A stretch of 64,000 nucleotides of DNA from [Synechococcus] sp. NIES-970 (lineage in GTDB: Bacteria; Cyanobacteriota; Cyanobacteriia; Cyanobacteriales; MRBY01). Shown here one piece after another: positions 50,792 through 63,037 of the stretch (positions are counted from its first letter, which is position 1; each line of letters opens with the position of its first letter). Under the pieces are notes generated by a model that saw nothing but the letters and a program-made list of their open reading frames with translations, had not been told where the DNA came from and searched no databases. The stretch covers positions 1,178,001 through 1,242,000 of the forward strand of contig AP017959.1 in assembly GCA_002356215.1 (NCBI GenBank), given 5' to 3'. The position numbers and the translations under genes were made by a program.

Positions 50792-51033
50792 TCCAAATCC
50801 TCAAGGGAAGTACAGTTTTCTATTGGTTCGCCAGCAGCTTCTTGAATAGATTCCTTCATGCCAGGAATACTAACTAAGTAAAGTGTTTCTTGAATAGCAT
50901 TCCAATCTGCCTGGGAAACCATTACAGCTTGGTTATGGTCGCCGGCGATCAATACGGGTTGATGGCTATCGGCAATTTCATTAACGAGTTGCTGGAGTCT
51001 ACCCTGGGCTTCTTGAACAGTCAACAGATTCAT
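50785..51033 (-). CDS. YefM/Phd-family antitoxin
   Basis: 82 residues. N-terminal Phd fold (LLTVQEAQGRLQQLVNEIA, PVLIAGDHNQAVMVSQADW) binds DNA as a dimer; the C-terminal tail (~50-82) neutralises the toxin. The gene precedes the Txe-type toxin with a 7-bp overlap, the usual order of yefM-yoeB operons, and represses its own promoter in the family. Confidence 0.88.
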   Translation of the reverse strand: MNLLTVQEAQGRLQQLVNEIADSHQPVLIAGDHNQAVMVSQADWNAIQETLYLVSIPGMKESIQEAAGEPIENCTSLEDLDW

Positions 51034-51141
51034 CGCTTACTTCTGGAAAAAATAGTTTTTCCCAGTATATCTTTTTCACTAATAGCCCAAAACTGGGTCT
51101 AGAGTTAAATAAACCTTGGACCCAGTTGGTAACATCTAATC

Positions 51142-53421
<2,280 letters not shown>

Positions 53422-53584
53422 TCATACATGCCACTGACTCTTTTACTGACGGCCCTTTCGTCTGGAAATACTGATAGACATGCAAAAGGCGATCGCCTAA
53501 CTCTAGCCGGAGCCAAAGGGGGGCGATCGCCATGATTTTTAGGGATAAAAAATAAAAATGAGTCCGAGAAATTAGGGATGTAGT

Positions 53585-54067
53585 TTAGAACAGGCCCAAA
53601 GTCAGAGACTTATCGATGGGGAAACAAGAACCCGCACCGAGCCAGAGGGTAATGGCCGTTCCCAAGAGGAAAACAGTCATTGCCACAGGACGACGGAAGG
53701 GGTTTTGGAATTTGTTGACACTTTCAATAAAAGGCACCATCATCAAGCCAAGGGGGATAGCCCCTTGACAAGCAATCCCAAGGAGTTTGTTAGGGAGAAT
53801 CCGTAAAATCTGGAAGACAGGATACAGATACCACTCAGGCAAAATTTCCAAGGGAGTCGCAAAGGGGTTACCCGGTTCGCCGATCATTGCCGGGTCGAGA
53901 ATCGCCAGACCAGTGATCAAACCGATGGTTCCCGCAATACAGATGGGGAAGGTAAAAAGAATATCATTGGGCCAAGCCGGCTCACCATAGTAGTTGTGTC
54001 CCATGTTTTGAGCCAGTTTTGCCCGGAGTTTTGGATCGCTGAGATCCGGCTTTTTCATGATAGACAT
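53585..54067 (-). CDS. petD: Cytochrome b6-f complex subunit IV
   Basis: 160 residues with three transmembrane helices. It completes the quinol-oxidation site of the cytochrome b6f complex with cytochrome b6; the PEWYL motif ([13 protein letters not shown]) is visible. Start [20 protein letters not shown] matches the family. It lies 55 bp after petB in the conserved petBD operon. Confidence 0.98.
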   Translation of the reverse strand: MSIMKKPDLSDPKLRAKLAQNMGHNYYGEPAWPNDILFTFPICIAGTIGLITGLAILDPAMIGEPGNPFATPLEILPEWYLYPVFQILRILPNKLLGIACQGAIPLGLMMVPFIESVNKFQNPFRRPVAMTVFLLGTAITLWLGAGSCFPIDKSLTLGLF

Positions 54068-54122
54068 GAGTAAAAGTTCTCCTCAACAGGAATGTTGTTT
54101 TGAGCAAACGAAAAAATGATCC

Positions 54123-54791
54123 TTACAAAGGACCAGAAATACCCTGCTTACGGATCATGAGGAAGTGGGCCAACATGAAGACCGCAATGAGCCAAGGTAA
54201 GACGAAAGTGTGGAGGCTATAGAAGCGAGTTAAGGTCGCTTGACCAACACTTGTGCCGCCCCGGAGCAACTCAACCATCGAATCTCCAACAACGGGAATT
54301 GCAGCAGGTACACCGGAAACGATTTTCACCGCCCAGTAACCAATCTGGTCCCAAGGGAGAGAATAGCCAGTCACACCGAAGGAAACGGTAATAACAGCCA
54401 TGACCACGCCAGTAATCCAAGTCAATTCACGGGGACGCTTGAAGCCACCGGTGAGATAGACGCGGAAAATATGGAGGATCATCATCAAGACCATCATGCT
54501 CGCCGACCACTTGTGGATCGAACGAATCAGCCAACCGAAGTTGACTTCATTCATGATGTACTGCACAGACGTGAATGCTTCTGCTACGGTAGGTTTGTAG
54601 TAGAAGGTCATTGCAAAGCCAGTGGCGAACTGGATAATAAAACAGGTAAGGGTAATGCCGCCCAGACAATAGAAGATATTGACGTGGGGGGGAACGTATT
54701 TACTAGAAATATCATCGGAGATTGCCTGGATTTCTAGTCGTTCGTTAAACCACTTATATAACTTGGAGTCGGTAACTTCTTTTGTAAACAT
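54123..54791 (-). CDS. petB: Cytochrome b6
   Basis: 222 residues, four transmembrane helices. Two pairs of heme-b ligand histidines are in [21 protein letters not shown] and [13 protein letters not shown]...LAHFLMI; the Cys in [13 protein letters not shown] anchors heme c-n. Function: quinol oxidation and proton transfer in the b6f complex. First gene of petBD, divergent from ctpA by 249 bp. Confidence 0.98.
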   Translation of the reverse strand: MFTKEVTDSKLYKWFNERLEIQAISDDISSKYVPPHVNIFYCLGGITLTCFIIQFATGFAMTFYYKPTVAEAFTSVQYIMNEVNFGWLIRSIHKWSASMMVLMMILHIFRVYLTGGFKRPRELTWITGVVMAVITVSFGVTGYSLPWDQIGYWAVKIVSGVPAAIPVVGDSMVELLRGGTSVGQATLTRFYSLHTFVLPWLIAVFMLAHFLMIRKQGISGPL

Positions 54792-55040
54792 GAAGCCTGA
54801 TTAGAAACGAAAAATCTCTTTACAAGAATGTAACATAGCTTGTTCTGTCAGGTGGCGACGTTACGGGATTATCAAGCCTTTTAGCGGAAATTGTCACAAT
54901 CAATCTGGGGTGATTAAACAAGGGGGCGATCGCCTAACGAACGATCCACAAAGCCAGCAAAGTAGTGAAAATATCCCAAATATTACAGAAATTGTCTATT
55001 ATTTTAAGAATAGTCAAGTATTTTTCATAAAACCTTACGA
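54792..55040. other. Divergent petB / ctpA promoter region
   Basis: 249 bp between the two starts, AT-rich on the ctpA side. It must hold both promoters. No clear binding motif was identified; a HIP1 octamer lies near 54928. Confidence 0.4.
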
Positions 55041-56276
55041 ATGCTGAGAAAACAGTTCTGGGCGGGTATTTGCGGCATATTGCTTGTTTTTGGGATGGTC
55101 TTTGGGCCGATGGACGGGGCGATCGCCTTCACCGACGAACAAAATTTACTGTTGCAAGCCTGGCGCTATGTCAGCCAATCCTATGTGGATGAAACCTTTA
55201 ACGGCCAGAACTGGTGGGTAATTCGTCAGAAATTTCTCAAACGGCCCCTCAATACCCAAGAACAAGCCTACGAAGCAGTGACGGAAATGTTAGCGCTGCT
55301 GGACGACCCCTACACGCGCCTACTCCGCCCCGAACAGTATCGGAGTCTCAAAGTAAGTACCTCAGGGGAACTGTCTGGGGTGGGTTTACAGATCAATATC
55401 AATCCAGAGACTGATCTACTAGAAGTCATCGTGCCCCTGCCCGGTTCCCCCGCAGAGGCGGCAGGCATTGAAACGAAGGATCAAATTTTGGCGATCGATG
55501 GAGTGGACATTAGAAATATCGGTCTAGACGAGGCCGCCGCCAGAATGCGTGGCAAAAAAGGGACGACCGTTGCCCTAACGGTGAAATCGGCGAAAACTGA
55601 GGCTATCCGTACTGTCAAAGTCACCCGTGACACCATCGCCCTCAATCCTGTTTATGCCAAATTAGAAGAAAAAAATCGCGAGAAGATTGGCTATATTCGG
55701 CTGAACCAGTTCAGCGCCAACGCCACAGAAGAAATCAGTAAATCTCTCGATCAGCTCCAACGTCAGGGTGCCGACCGTTACATCCTTGATCTGCGAAATA
55801 ATCCGGGGGGTTTACTCCAGGCCGGGATTGAAATTGCGCGGCTTTGGCTCGATCAGGAAACCATCGTTTATACCGTTAATCGCCAGGGAATCTTTGAGAG
55901 TTACGGCGCGACGGGCCATCCTCTCACTGACGCTCCCCTAGTAGTTTTGGTCAACCAGGCCACTGCCAGCGCCAGTGAAATTTTAGCCGGGGCGCTCCAG
56001 GACAATGGGCGGGCTTTACTCATCGGCGAAAAGACTTTTGGTAAGGGCTTAATCCAATCGCTGTTTGAATTGCCGAATGGGGCTGGGATGGCGGTTACTG
56101 TTGCTAAGTATGAAACACCACTGCACCATGACATCAATAAATTAGGGATTTTGCCCGATGAAGTAGTTCCCCAAGACCCGATTCCCTACCGGATGATGGC
56201 GACGGAAGCGGACTTGCAATATCAAGCGGCCCTGGAACTCCTCACCCAAGGTCAGGCGATCGCCAAGACAGCTTAG
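55041..56276 (+). CDS. ctpA: Carboxyl-terminal processing protease CtpA
   Basis: 411 residues. Signal peptide ~1-30 (GAIAF cleavage region), then a PDZ domain (LSGVGLQININPETD...GVDIRNIGL) and the S41 protease domain with nucleophile Ser in TASASEILAG and general-base Lys in GEKTFGKGL. CtpA trims the C-terminus of D1 in the thylakoid lumen, needed for manganese-cluster assembly. Its divergence from petBD has been described for a Synechococcus strain. Overlaps the next minus-strand gene by 4 bp. Confidence 0.95.
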   Translation: MLRKQFWAGICGILLVFGMVFGPMDGAIAFTDEQNLLLQAWRYVSQSYVDETFNGQNWWVIRQKFLKRPLNTQEQAYEAVTEMLALLDDPYTRLLRPEQYRSLKVSTSGELSGVGLQININPETDLLEVIVPLPGSPAEAAGIETKDQILAIDGVDIRNIGLDEAAARMRGKKGTTVALTVKSAKTEAIRTVKVTRDTIALNPVYAKLEEKNREKIGYIRLNQFSANATEEISKSLDQLQRQGADRYILDLRNNPGGLLQAGIEIARLWLDQETIVYTVNRQGIFESYGATGHPLTDAPLVVLVNQATASASEILAGALQDNGRALLIGEKTFGKGLIQSLFELPNGAGMAVTVAKYETPLHHDINKLGILPDEVVPQDPIPYRMMATEADLQYQAALELLTQGQAIAKTA

Positions 56277-56440
56277 AAGATAAAACCGAAGAACCTGGAG
56301 AGACTGGGCAGCATTTCCAACAGGGGTGCCGGTAGCATTTCTCCCCGGAAATCCAGAATCTGGACGAGTAACAGATAGGCGATCGCCAAAAAAAGAGAAA
56401 TTGCCCCGGTGATAATGGCGGTGAGTTTTCCGCGTTCCAT
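56273..56440 (-). CDS. Small single-helix membrane protein, unknown function
   Basis: 55 residues. ATG at 56438-56440, stop TAA at 56273. One hydrophobic helix (~8-28, AIITGAISLFLAIAYLLLV) followed by a Leu/Pro-rich tail ending in FFGFIF. Resembles short thylakoid or membrane micro-proteins but carries no known signature. Its stop overlaps that of ctpA by 4 bp (TTAG); rpmB lies 79 bp away on the other strand. Confidence 0.7.
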   Translation of the reverse strand: MERGKLTAIITGAISLFLAIAYLLLVQILDFRGEMLPAPLLEMLPSLSRFFGFIF

Positions 56441-56519
56441 AGATTTGGCCTCGCTTCGTTAATGCACTATGATTGTAGATTGGATTACTTATTATAAAAA
56501 TTGCTAGGAGATCTTTTGT

Positions 56520-56756
56520 ATGTCCCGTAAGTGCCAGATTACCGGCAAAAAGGCGAATAACGCCATGGCGGTTTCCCACTCCCACCGCCGCACCAAAAAA
56601 TTACAAGAAGTTAACCTCCAGTGGAAAAAAGTTTGGTGGCCCGAAGGCAACCGTTTTGTGCGTCTGCGCCTTTCCACCAAAGCGATCAAATCCCTCGAAA
56701 AGAAGGGCATTGATGCAATGGCTAAAGAAGCTGGCCTTAACCTCAACAAGCTGTAA
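56520..56756 (+). CDS. rpmB: Ribosomal protein L28
   Basis: 78 residues: [33 protein letters not shown] is the L28 N-terminus with the zinc-ribbon Cys partly retained. GAGGAG-like AGGAG precedes the ATG. An intrinsic terminator follows. Confidence 0.95.
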   Translation: MSRKCQITGKKANNAMAVSHSHRRTKKLQEVNLQWKKVWWPEGNRFVRLRLSTKAIKSLEKKGIDAMAKEAGLNLNKL

Positions 56757-56814
56757 ATTTTTGCTTAACCACAGTTTTGCAGCTGGTTACCATCACCAAC
56801 ATGCAAATCCCAAC

Positions 56815-56850
56815 AGACTTCTATGGTTCGCCCTGGGAGTCTTCTTTTTT
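56815..56850 (+). terminator. Intrinsic terminator after rpmB
   Basis: AGACTTC pairs with GGAGTCT (one G-T) around a 14-nt loop, followed by TTCTTTTTT. Confidence 0.6.
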
Positions 56851-56878
56851 GCTTTGGATTTTTTGGCTTTTGGTACAT

Positions 56879-56911
56879 AAAAAAGGGCTTACTGACGAGC
56901 GTAAACCCTTT
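56879..56911 (-). terminator. Intrinsic terminator of sqdB
   Basis: On the minus strand AAAGGG-TTAC pairs with GTAA-CCCTTT (one internal mismatch) and the T run continues into TTTTTT. It lies 29 bp past the sqdB stop and may also act in the other direction. Confidence 0.65.
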
Positions 56912-56939
56912 CTTCAATTATGACCGTGATGATTTTGAC

Positions 56940-58145
56940 CTACACTTGGGCGGGAACTTTGATATGGTCTTGGGTCGTAGCACCCTGATTCCACTTAGAG
57001 GTACAAAGAATTCTGCTGCGATCGCAACGGTCCACATATTTCTTCGCAATTTCGGTCACTTCCAACATCAAACCCTTATTAAGCATTGTCGGTTGGAGGC
57101 CCATATCTAAGAAGCAACGATTCTCCACATACAATTCATTTTCGGCAGCCTCGTTACGAGGATTCTCCAGATATTGAATTTTTGCCCCAGTAATATCTGC
57201 CACCATCTGGGCCAAGTCCCGAACCCGGTGGGTCTCTGTCATCTGGTTTAAGATTTTCACCCGTTCCCCCTTCGCCGGCGGGTTGGCGATCGCCAATTCC
57301 ACACAACGCACCGTATCTTGGATGTGGATGAATGCGCGGGTTTGGCCACCCGTACCATGGACAGTGAGCGGATAACCCACCGCTGCCTGCATCAAAAAAC
57401 GATTTAGAACTGTGCCATAGTCCCCGTCATAATCAAAGCGGTTGACTAGCCGTTCATCTAGCGCCGTTTCCGCTGTATTTGTTCCCCACACAATTCCCTG
57501 GTGCAGATCCGTGACCCGGACTTGGTCATTTTTGTTGTAGTAAGCAAAAAAGAGTTGATCCTGGGTTTTTGTCATGTGGTAGATGCTACCAGGATTAGCC
57601 GGGTGGAGAATTTGCTTCTCAATCACCTTTCCTTCCTCAGTAACCACCTGAATATCTAAGTAGCCTTCAGGAATTTTCATGCCCGCCGTACCATAGCCAT
57701 AGACGCCCATCGTACCCAAATGCACCACATGGATATCAAGACCAGATTCAACGATCGCACAGAGGACATTGTTCGTACCATTGAGATTATTATCAACGGT
57801 GTAACGCTTGTGTCTCCCAGATTTCATTGAGTAGGGGGCCGCCCGTTGTTCAGCGAAATGGACGACCACATCTGGCCCATAGTCCACAAATAGCTTCAGG
57901 AGCTGATCATACTCATGGGCGATATTGAAGTTAAAAAACTGAATTGTTTTGCCAGTAAGTTCTTTCCATGCTTTGAGCCTGACCGACATCGGGCTAATCG
58001 GCGTCAGTGATGCCACTTCCAGTTCCGTATCAATATTTCTTCTGGAAAGGTTATCAACAATCACAACATCATGACCTGCTTTCGATAGGTGCAACGCTGT
58101 GGGCCAACCGCAAAACCCATCTCCACCCAGAACAATAATTTTCAT
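56940..58145 (-). CDS. sqdB: UDP-sulfoquinovose synthase
   Basis: 401 residues, short-chain dehydrogenase fold. SqdB turns UDP-glucose and sulfite into UDP-sulfoquinovose for the thylakoid lipid SQDG. NAD loop VLGGDGFCGWPTALHL, the TMGVYG active-site Thr/Tyr region, catalytic YHMTK, and QAAVGYPLTVHGTGGQTRAFIHI are visible. sqdX, often next to sqdB in cyanobacteria, is not adjacent here. Confidence 0.96.
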   Translation of the reverse strand: MKIIVLGGDGFCGWPTALHLSKAGHDVVIVDNLSRRNIDTELEVASLTPISPMSVRLKAWKELTGKTIQFFNFNIAHEYDQLLKLFVDYGPDVVVHFAEQRAAPYSMKSGRHKRYTVDNNLNGTNNVLCAIVESGLDIHVVHLGTMGVYGYGTAGMKIPEGYLDIQVVTEEGKVIEKQILHPANPGSIYHMTKTQDQLFFAYYNKNDQVRVTDLHQGIVWGTNTAETALDERLVNRFDYDGDYGTVLNRFLMQAAVGYPLTVHGTGGQTRAFIHIQDTVRCVELAIANPPAKGERVKILNQMTETHRVRDLAQMVADITGAKIQYLENPRNEAAENELYVENRCFLDMGLQPTMLNKGLMLEVTEIAKKYVDRCDRSRILCTSKWNQGATTQDHIKVPAQV

Positions 58146-58563
58146 GGATTCAACTCCTTAGGTCTCTTGAATTTAATGCTTTAAAAAAATGTGTGCATGG
58201 TATGTACTCCCGAGAATATGCCCTTGGGGGTCATGGTACGCCGTACATCTTCCCGAGTTTGTAGAAAAGGATCACGTTAGAGGGGGTATCGGGTATCAAA
58301 TCAAACAAAATGCTTAAAATTCAAGCAAATTGTTAAAATCATCCCACATTATAGACGGTTGGGTCATTGTCAGAGATCGCCTGGCCACAGCTTAACAGAC
58401 TTTTAATCAACAGCAAGATGCTGATAAATGACCATTAATCTAGGCTTAAATTTTCAAAACTGGCTTTAGGTCAGCAAAAACAATCAAAAGCCTCAGATCC
58501 GCGCTGCGGCAGCGGAGGTCAATATTTTACATATTATTAAATGGGCGTCGGTAGCACTTCATT
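58146..58563. other. Intergenic region upstream of sqdB
   Basis: 418 bp without a gene I can support. It contains the sqdB promoter and leader. A GC-rich inverted segment (CCGC...GCGG) at about 58500-58516 stands out in otherwise AT-rich sequence, but is single-copy here. Confidence 0.35.
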
Positions 58564-60108
58564 TCACACAGAAGGCAGTCCTCCAGTAACGACAATGCGA
58601 TTGCGTCCCTGTTGTTTGGCTAGGTAAAGGGCTTGGTCTGCCTGTTCTAAAAATGAAGCTGCCTGGGTTTGCTCTTGGGGGATACCGCTAAATGCGCCAA
58701 TGCTAACAGTAATGATTCGATGGTCATTATCTGTATTTTCGTGGGCAATTTCAAGGTTGAGGACTGTGCGCCGGATTCGTTTGGCAACGACCGTTGCCCC
58801 CTGCTGATCTGTGTCAGGTAAAATCACCACAAATTCCTCGCCACCATAGCGGGCCACCAGGTCTGTTTGTCGTTGGAGGGTGTATTTAATTGCCTGGGAA
58901 ATTTTCCAGAGACATTCATCACCCTTCTGATGGCCATAGAAGTCGTTGTAGCGCTTAAAGTAATCCACATCAATCAGCAGCAACGCAAGGGATTTTTGTT
59001 CGCGTCGTAATCGCAGCCATTCTTCGGTCAGTCTTTGGTTAAAACAGCGCCGATTGGCGATTTGGGTAAGGCCGTCTAGGTGAACTAATTTTTGTAGTTC
59101 TCGGTTTGTGTGGCGCAGAAGGGCTTCACTATGTCTCAGCTCCTTTGTCCGTTCTAAAACAAGTTTTGTGGAATTATCTAGGGCTTTTTTGAGGGAAGCT
59201 TGGGCTTGGCTCCGCTCGTCAACAGCTGCGGACAGCAGCAGGGAATTTAAGGCAAAAACGGCCATGAAAGACTGTAAATAGAGCAATGATTGGTTTTGGG
59301 TATCTAAAACAAAAGCCCCTAAACCATGGGCTGTGGCGTAAATTGCCAAAAGGGAAACCATACTAACCAATACACTAGAGATAAAGGCGCCATAGCGGAA
59401 GACAGTCCAGTTCAAAATCAGTAGCAGTAAATAGGCGATCGGCTCACTCTGAATAAAAACGCCCCAACTGACTCCTCCAATAAGGGAAGGGATAACTATT
59501 AATTCCACCAGACCATATTTGATTTTTGGGGTAAAAAATTCTTTTCCTAAGAGAATGACTGGGGTGAAAATCAAGTGGGCAAGGGTACTTGCCAACCACC
59601 AGGTAAACCAGCTCAAGGGATAATCTGACCACTCCAGTCGTCCAGCTAAAATGATGCTGGTAATGCCAATAAAGGCAGAAGCCATAGGAGATAGAGCCGC
59701 CGCCGCAATATAAATGGAGACATTGCGCACGCGGCTAAAAAATTGCTGCTTGTGGATATATTTATCCAGAATGAACTGAGCTAGATAAGGTTGAACAAGA
59801 TTTGCGGCAATGCAACCAAAGTTGACCCAAAAAAAAGCAGCGGGGCTAATATTTGGGTCCCGTGCAAGTAAATCAACGGAGATAATCCCGAAGGAGCCGA
59901 GGGCGATGCTCGGCAAAATTTGATTGCCAAAGAGTAAAATTAGGCCCAGAGTCAGCCCTGATGGTAGCCAGACTGAGGCAACAGTTCCCGGCAAGGTGGT
60001 AAAAACAAGGCTGATCTTGGCAGCCCAAATATAGGCGATCGCCAAACCAATATTTAAAGCCAATAATTGCAGCCACCGACTGCGAGATAACCGGAAAAAA
60101 TAGATCAT
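58564..60108 (-). CDS. MASE1-GGDEF diguanylate cyclase
   Basis: 514 residues. MASE1 membrane domain (~10-300; VASVWLPSGLTLGLIL) and a coiled coil (~305-345) lead to a GGDEF domain (~350-505) with the active-site loop ARYGGEEFVVILP and an upstream RQTD (RxxD) inhibitory site five residues before it. Both motifs suggest active c-di-GMP synthesis with product inhibition. The MASE1 part is similar to that of the hybrid kinase at 24.7 kb. Ligand unknown. Confidence 0.92.
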   Translation of the reverse strand: MIYFFRLSRSRWLQLLALNIGLAIAYIWAAKISLVFTTLPGTVASVWLPSGLTLGLILLFGNQILPSIALGSFGIISVDLLARDPNISPAAFFWVNFGCIAANLVQPYLAQFILDKYIHKQQFFSRVRNVSIYIAAAALSPMASAFIGITSIILAGRLEWSDYPLSWFTWWLASTLAHLIFTPVILLGKEFFTPKIKYGLVELIVIPSLIGGVSWGVFIQSEPIAYLLLLILNWTVFRYGAFISSVLVSMVSLLAIYATAHGLGAFVLDTQNQSLLYLQSFMAVFALNSLLLSAAVDERSQAQASLKKALDNSTKLVLERTKELRHSEALLRHTNRELQKLVHLDGLTQIANRRCFNQRLTEEWLRLRREQKSLALLLIDVDYFKRYNDFYGHQKGDECLWKISQAIKYTLQRQTDLVARYGGEEFVVILPDTDQQGATVVAKRIRRTVLNLEIAHENTDNDHRIITVSIGAFSGIPQEQTQAASFLEQADQALYLAKQQGRNRIVVTGGLPSV

Positions 60109-60296
60109 GCTGCCCAGTCAAAAAACAATGAATGGTCAGACCTTTAAATCGCAATCAAAATGGTACTTTGATCTACCTAAGGTCCATGATAAAAGTCATT
60201 CTTAAGTATTTAAGCGTACTTCAGTTCAATGGTTGATAAATCCCAGAATAAGTATGATTTTTATGATTTTTTGAGAGGGCATTTGAGTATTTTTTC

Positions 60297-61646
60297 TTAC
60301 CCATTAAGGGTTTGGCAGAGGCGACGGAAATGCTCGCCCCGTTCCTCAAAACTCCGATATTGATCAAAGCTGGCACAGGCCGGAGAAAGGAGCACAACTT
60401 TGGGTTTGACCTGGGGAATCAGCGTCACACTGCGGGCGATCGCCTGGTCGAGGGTTTCCACAATTTCATACTGGGAATAGTAATGATCTTGGAGTAATTG
60501 GGCAAACTGGGGGGCAGCATCACCGATGAGTAAAACAGCGGCGGCTTTTTCCTTGATTTTTGCGATCCATTGGTTGGGGTCCCCTTCCTTGGGGTCGCCT
60601 CCAGCAATAAGGATCGCTGGGGCCGCAACGGCATTTAAGCCCACTTCGGCGGCGTCATAATTGGTCGCTTTGCTGTCATTGATGAAAGCAACGCCCTGGT
60701 GTTGACATATTAATTCCAAGCGGTGGGGTACGCCGGGGAATGTGGCGATCGCCTCGGTGATTGCCCCCTTGTCAACATTGGCTAAACGGGCAGCGGCGAT
60801 CGCCAACAATAAATTTTGGAGATTGTGTTCTCCCACCATCTTCAGGAGAGAGATCGGCATGATCAATTCCCCAAAAGCCTTGACCCAAGCATCCTGGATA
60901 AATACTCCCCGAGCCGGATCACAGGGGAGATGTTCCGCCCCCCGCACACTCGTCCAATAGGCATCGGGCCATTTTTCTGCCTGCGATCGCAGAAATGGAT
61001 CATCCCCGTTCAACACCTGACGGCGGCTACGCTTTAACAATGAAGCCTTAATCGCCTCATAATTTTCGAGGGTATAGTGGCGAGCCAGATGATCGGGGGT
61101 AAAGGTTGTCCAAATACCGATCTGGGGCCGCAGGGTCGGCGCAGACTCAATTTGATAGCTGCTAATTTCTGCCACAATCCAATCTGGGGTCGTTTCTGCC
61201 AAGGCTAATTCGCAGGCAGCCCGACCGATGTTGCCACAGGCGGGGCCACCACAGCCAGCTTTTTTGAAAATGGCTTCCACCAGGGCAGTCGTGGTGGTTT
61301 TCCCATTTGTGCCCGTCACGCTGACCCAGGGTTTTTGGGCTAAATTTCGCCAGGCCAGTTCCATTTCGCCGATGGTATCGATCCCTTGGGCGCGGGCCTG
61401 TTGTAAAAAAGGAAGATCCCAAGGAACTCCCGGACTGACCACAATGAGATCTGGCTGATCGCCGCTTAAGTTCGGGGTGTAACCAAGCTGAACGGAGATT
61501 CCCTGGGCCGCGAGCTTTGTTTGGACAGCAACGAGATCTGCGTTGGTTTGGCGATCGCCTAACACCACATCCCAACCTTGCTGTTTTAATAGCCGTGCCG
61601 CCGCAATTCCCGAACGACCAATCCCAATGACAAGCGCTTGAGCCAT
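60297..61646 (-). CDS. murD: UDP-N-acetylmuramoylalanine-D-glutamate ligase
   Basis: 449 residues from the ATG at 61646. MurD adds D-Glu to UDP-MurNAc-L-Ala. N-terminal [24 protein letters not shown] loop [28 protein letters not shown], and the C-terminal [17 protein letters not shown] and [11 protein letters not shown] motifs. The frame stays open to 61925, but the extra 93 residues are not MurD-like. Downstream on the other strand is the DUF2997 cluster. Confidence 0.95.
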   Translation of the reverse strand: MAQALVIGIGRSGIAAARLLKQQGWDVVLGDRQTNADLVAVQTKLAAQGISVQLGYTPNLSGDQPDLIVVSPGVPWDLPFLQQARAQGIDTIGEMELAWRNLAQKPWVSVTGTNGKTTTTALVEAIFKKAGCGGPACGNIGRAACELALAETTPDWIVAEISSYQIESAPTLRPQIGIWTTFTPDHLARHYTLENYEAIKASLLKRSRRQVLNGDDPFLRSQAEKWPDAYWTSVRGAEHLPCDPARGVFIQDAWVKAFGELIMPISLLKMVGEHNLQNLLLAIAAARLANVDKGAITEAIATFPGVPHRLELICQHQGVAFINDSKATNYDAAEVGLNAVAAPAILIAGGDPKEGDPNQWIAKIKEKAAAVLLIGDAAPQFAQLLQDHYYSQYEIVETLDQAIARSVTLIPQVKPKVVLLSPACASFDQYRSFEERGEHFRRLCQTLNG

Positions 61647-61981
61647 ACCAAATAATTTCGAAATAATTTCGCCAGACGAAAATGATCGCTGATTGTATCC
61701 AATTTTGGGGAGAGATTTTCTTTGCCTAAGCCCTAAAAGACGGTGACTGCGCAAAATTTTCCAGGGCGGCGATCGCCCAGCAAGCACCCCAAAAGGCCAT
61801 CCTATCGCTGTCAAAAATGAAAAGAATCTTACAATTTCGGGGGGCAAGCTACCCTCCCATTGTCGAGATTTGTTAAACTGCTGTAAACATAAATGTGCTC
61901 GAAAGTTAAGGGAAAAAATCCGCAATTTTGTACCGCGCCTACCCGCAAACTTTCAGACCATGCCAATGAGGAAGCGCACCC
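61647..61981. other. Divergent murD / DUF2997 intergenic region
   Basis: 335 bp. It carries the murD and DUF2997 promoters. A HIP1 octamer lies near 61770. No clear operator or hairpin was identified. Confidence 0.4.
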
Positions 61982-62194
61982 ATGACCATGGAGACATTAG
62001 AATTTATCATCTACCCCGATGGCCGTGTCCAAGAGAAGGTCACGGGGATTGTTGGGTCTTCATGCCAAGAAGTGACCGCTGCAATTGAAAAGGAACTGGG
62101 GGTTGTTCTCTCCCAAGAGCCCACCTCTGACTATTTCACCCAAACCGTCAACCAATCTGCCGAGACGAGCAACCCCGTCCAGAGCAGTTGGTGA
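61982..62194 (+). CDS. DUF2997 protein
   Basis: 70 residues. LEFIIYPDGRVQEKVTGIVG...QEVTAAIEKELGVVL is the DUF2997 pattern, a small beta-alpha protein found with ycf35 genes in cyanobacteria. Function unknown. It starts a same-strand cluster with ycf35 and a ferredoxin-like gene (gaps 39 and 3 bp). Confidence 0.82.
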   Translation: MTMETLEFIIYPDGRVQEKVTGIVGSSCQEVTAAIEKELGVVLSQEPTSDYFTQTVNQSAETSNPVQSSW

Positions 62195-62233
62195 TTTTTT
62201 TGAAAACCTCTACCAAATGCCCCACCCAAGCTT

Positions 62234-62617
62234 ATGTCCCATTTCAGCAACATCAAAACAAAAATTCGTAATCTAACTTCCCTCAAGGCCGCCCTCAAGG
62301 ATATGAATATCGACTGGAAGGAAGGGCCCAGCGCTGTTCGTGGTTATCAAGGCGATCGCCGCACTGCCGAAGTTGTGATCGAACAAGAGAATAACTACGA
62401 CATTGGCTTTAGCTGGAACGGCCAGGAATACGAACTTGTTGCCGATCTGCAATATTGGCAGCAGCCCCTAACCGTAGACGGCTTTTTGCAACGCATTACC
62501 CAGGGGTATGCCTACCACACCATTCTCAGTGAGACCAGCCAGCAGGGTTTCCAAGTCAGCGAACAGCAGCAAAACGAAGATGGATCTATCCGTCTGGTTG
62601 TCCAACGCTGGAGCTAA
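62234..62617 (+). CDS. ycf35: Ycf35 (DUF1257) protein
   Basis: 127 residues of the DUF1257/Ycf35 family, conserved in cyanobacteria and algal plastids, function unknown. Visible: MSHFSNIKTKIRNLTSLKAA, GFSWNGQEYELVADLQYWQQP and QRITQGYAYHTI. Second gene of the DUF2997-ycf35-ferredoxin cluster; the next gene begins 3 bp after its stop. Confidence 0.88.
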   Translation: MSHFSNIKTKIRNLTSLKAALKDMNIDWKEGPSAVRGYQGDRRTAEVVIEQENNYDIGFSWNGQEYELVADLQYWQQPLTVDGFLQRITQGYAYHTILSETSQQGFQVSEQQQNEDGSIRLVVQRWS

Positions 62618-62620
62618 TCG

Positions 62621-63037
62621 ATGACCCCAGAAAACACCCCCCAACGGTCTGGTTTTGAACCGGAGTTGGGGGGCTTTTTAAGAAATGATGCGGGACGGTC
62701 TGGTTTTGAACCAGAGTTGGGCGGATTGTTACGCCAAAAGGGAGTGTATGTCGATGAAACTACCTGTATTGGTTGTCGCCACTGCGCCCACACTGCCCCA
62801 AATACTTTCTATGTGGAAGAAGAACATGGCCGGGCCCGGGCCTATCGTCAGGACGGGGATTCAGAAGAGGTGATCCAAGAGGCGATCGACACCTGCCCTG
62901 TGGACTGCATTCACTGGCTAGACTACACAATCTTGAAAGAAAAAGAGCAGGCCCGGAAATATCAGGTAATCCGTCCCCTCGGTTTGCCTCAGGATAGCGG
63001 GAGTCAGGCGATCGCCCGCAAACAGTCCCTAGGGTGA
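62621..63037 (+). CDS. Ferredoxin-like protein with N-terminal repeated motif
   Basis: 138 residues. Two near-identical stretches RSGFEPELGGFLR (~9-21) and RSGFEPELGGLLR (~26-38) precede a single-cluster ferredoxin fold: CIGCRHCAHTAPNTF (~47-61) and DTCPVDCIHW (~90). The Cys pattern CX2CX2C...CX3C fits one 4Fe-4S cluster. Start 3 bp after ycf35 indicates co-transcription. The nucleotide stretch CTGGTTTTGAACCAG in the second repeat can form a hairpin. Overlaps the convergent lipoprotein gene by 9 bp. Confidence 0.85.
   Translation: MTPENTPQRSGFEPELGGFLRNDAGRSGFEPELGGLLRQKGVYVDETTCIGCRHCAHTAPNTFYVEEEHGRARAYRQDGDSEEVIQEAIDTCPVDCIHWLDYTILKEKEQARKYQVIRPLGLPQDSGSQAIARKQSLG

Noticed and set aside
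61647-61925. N-terminal extension of murD
   Set aside because: The 93 upstream residues lack MurD similarity and the family start matches the ATG at 61646.
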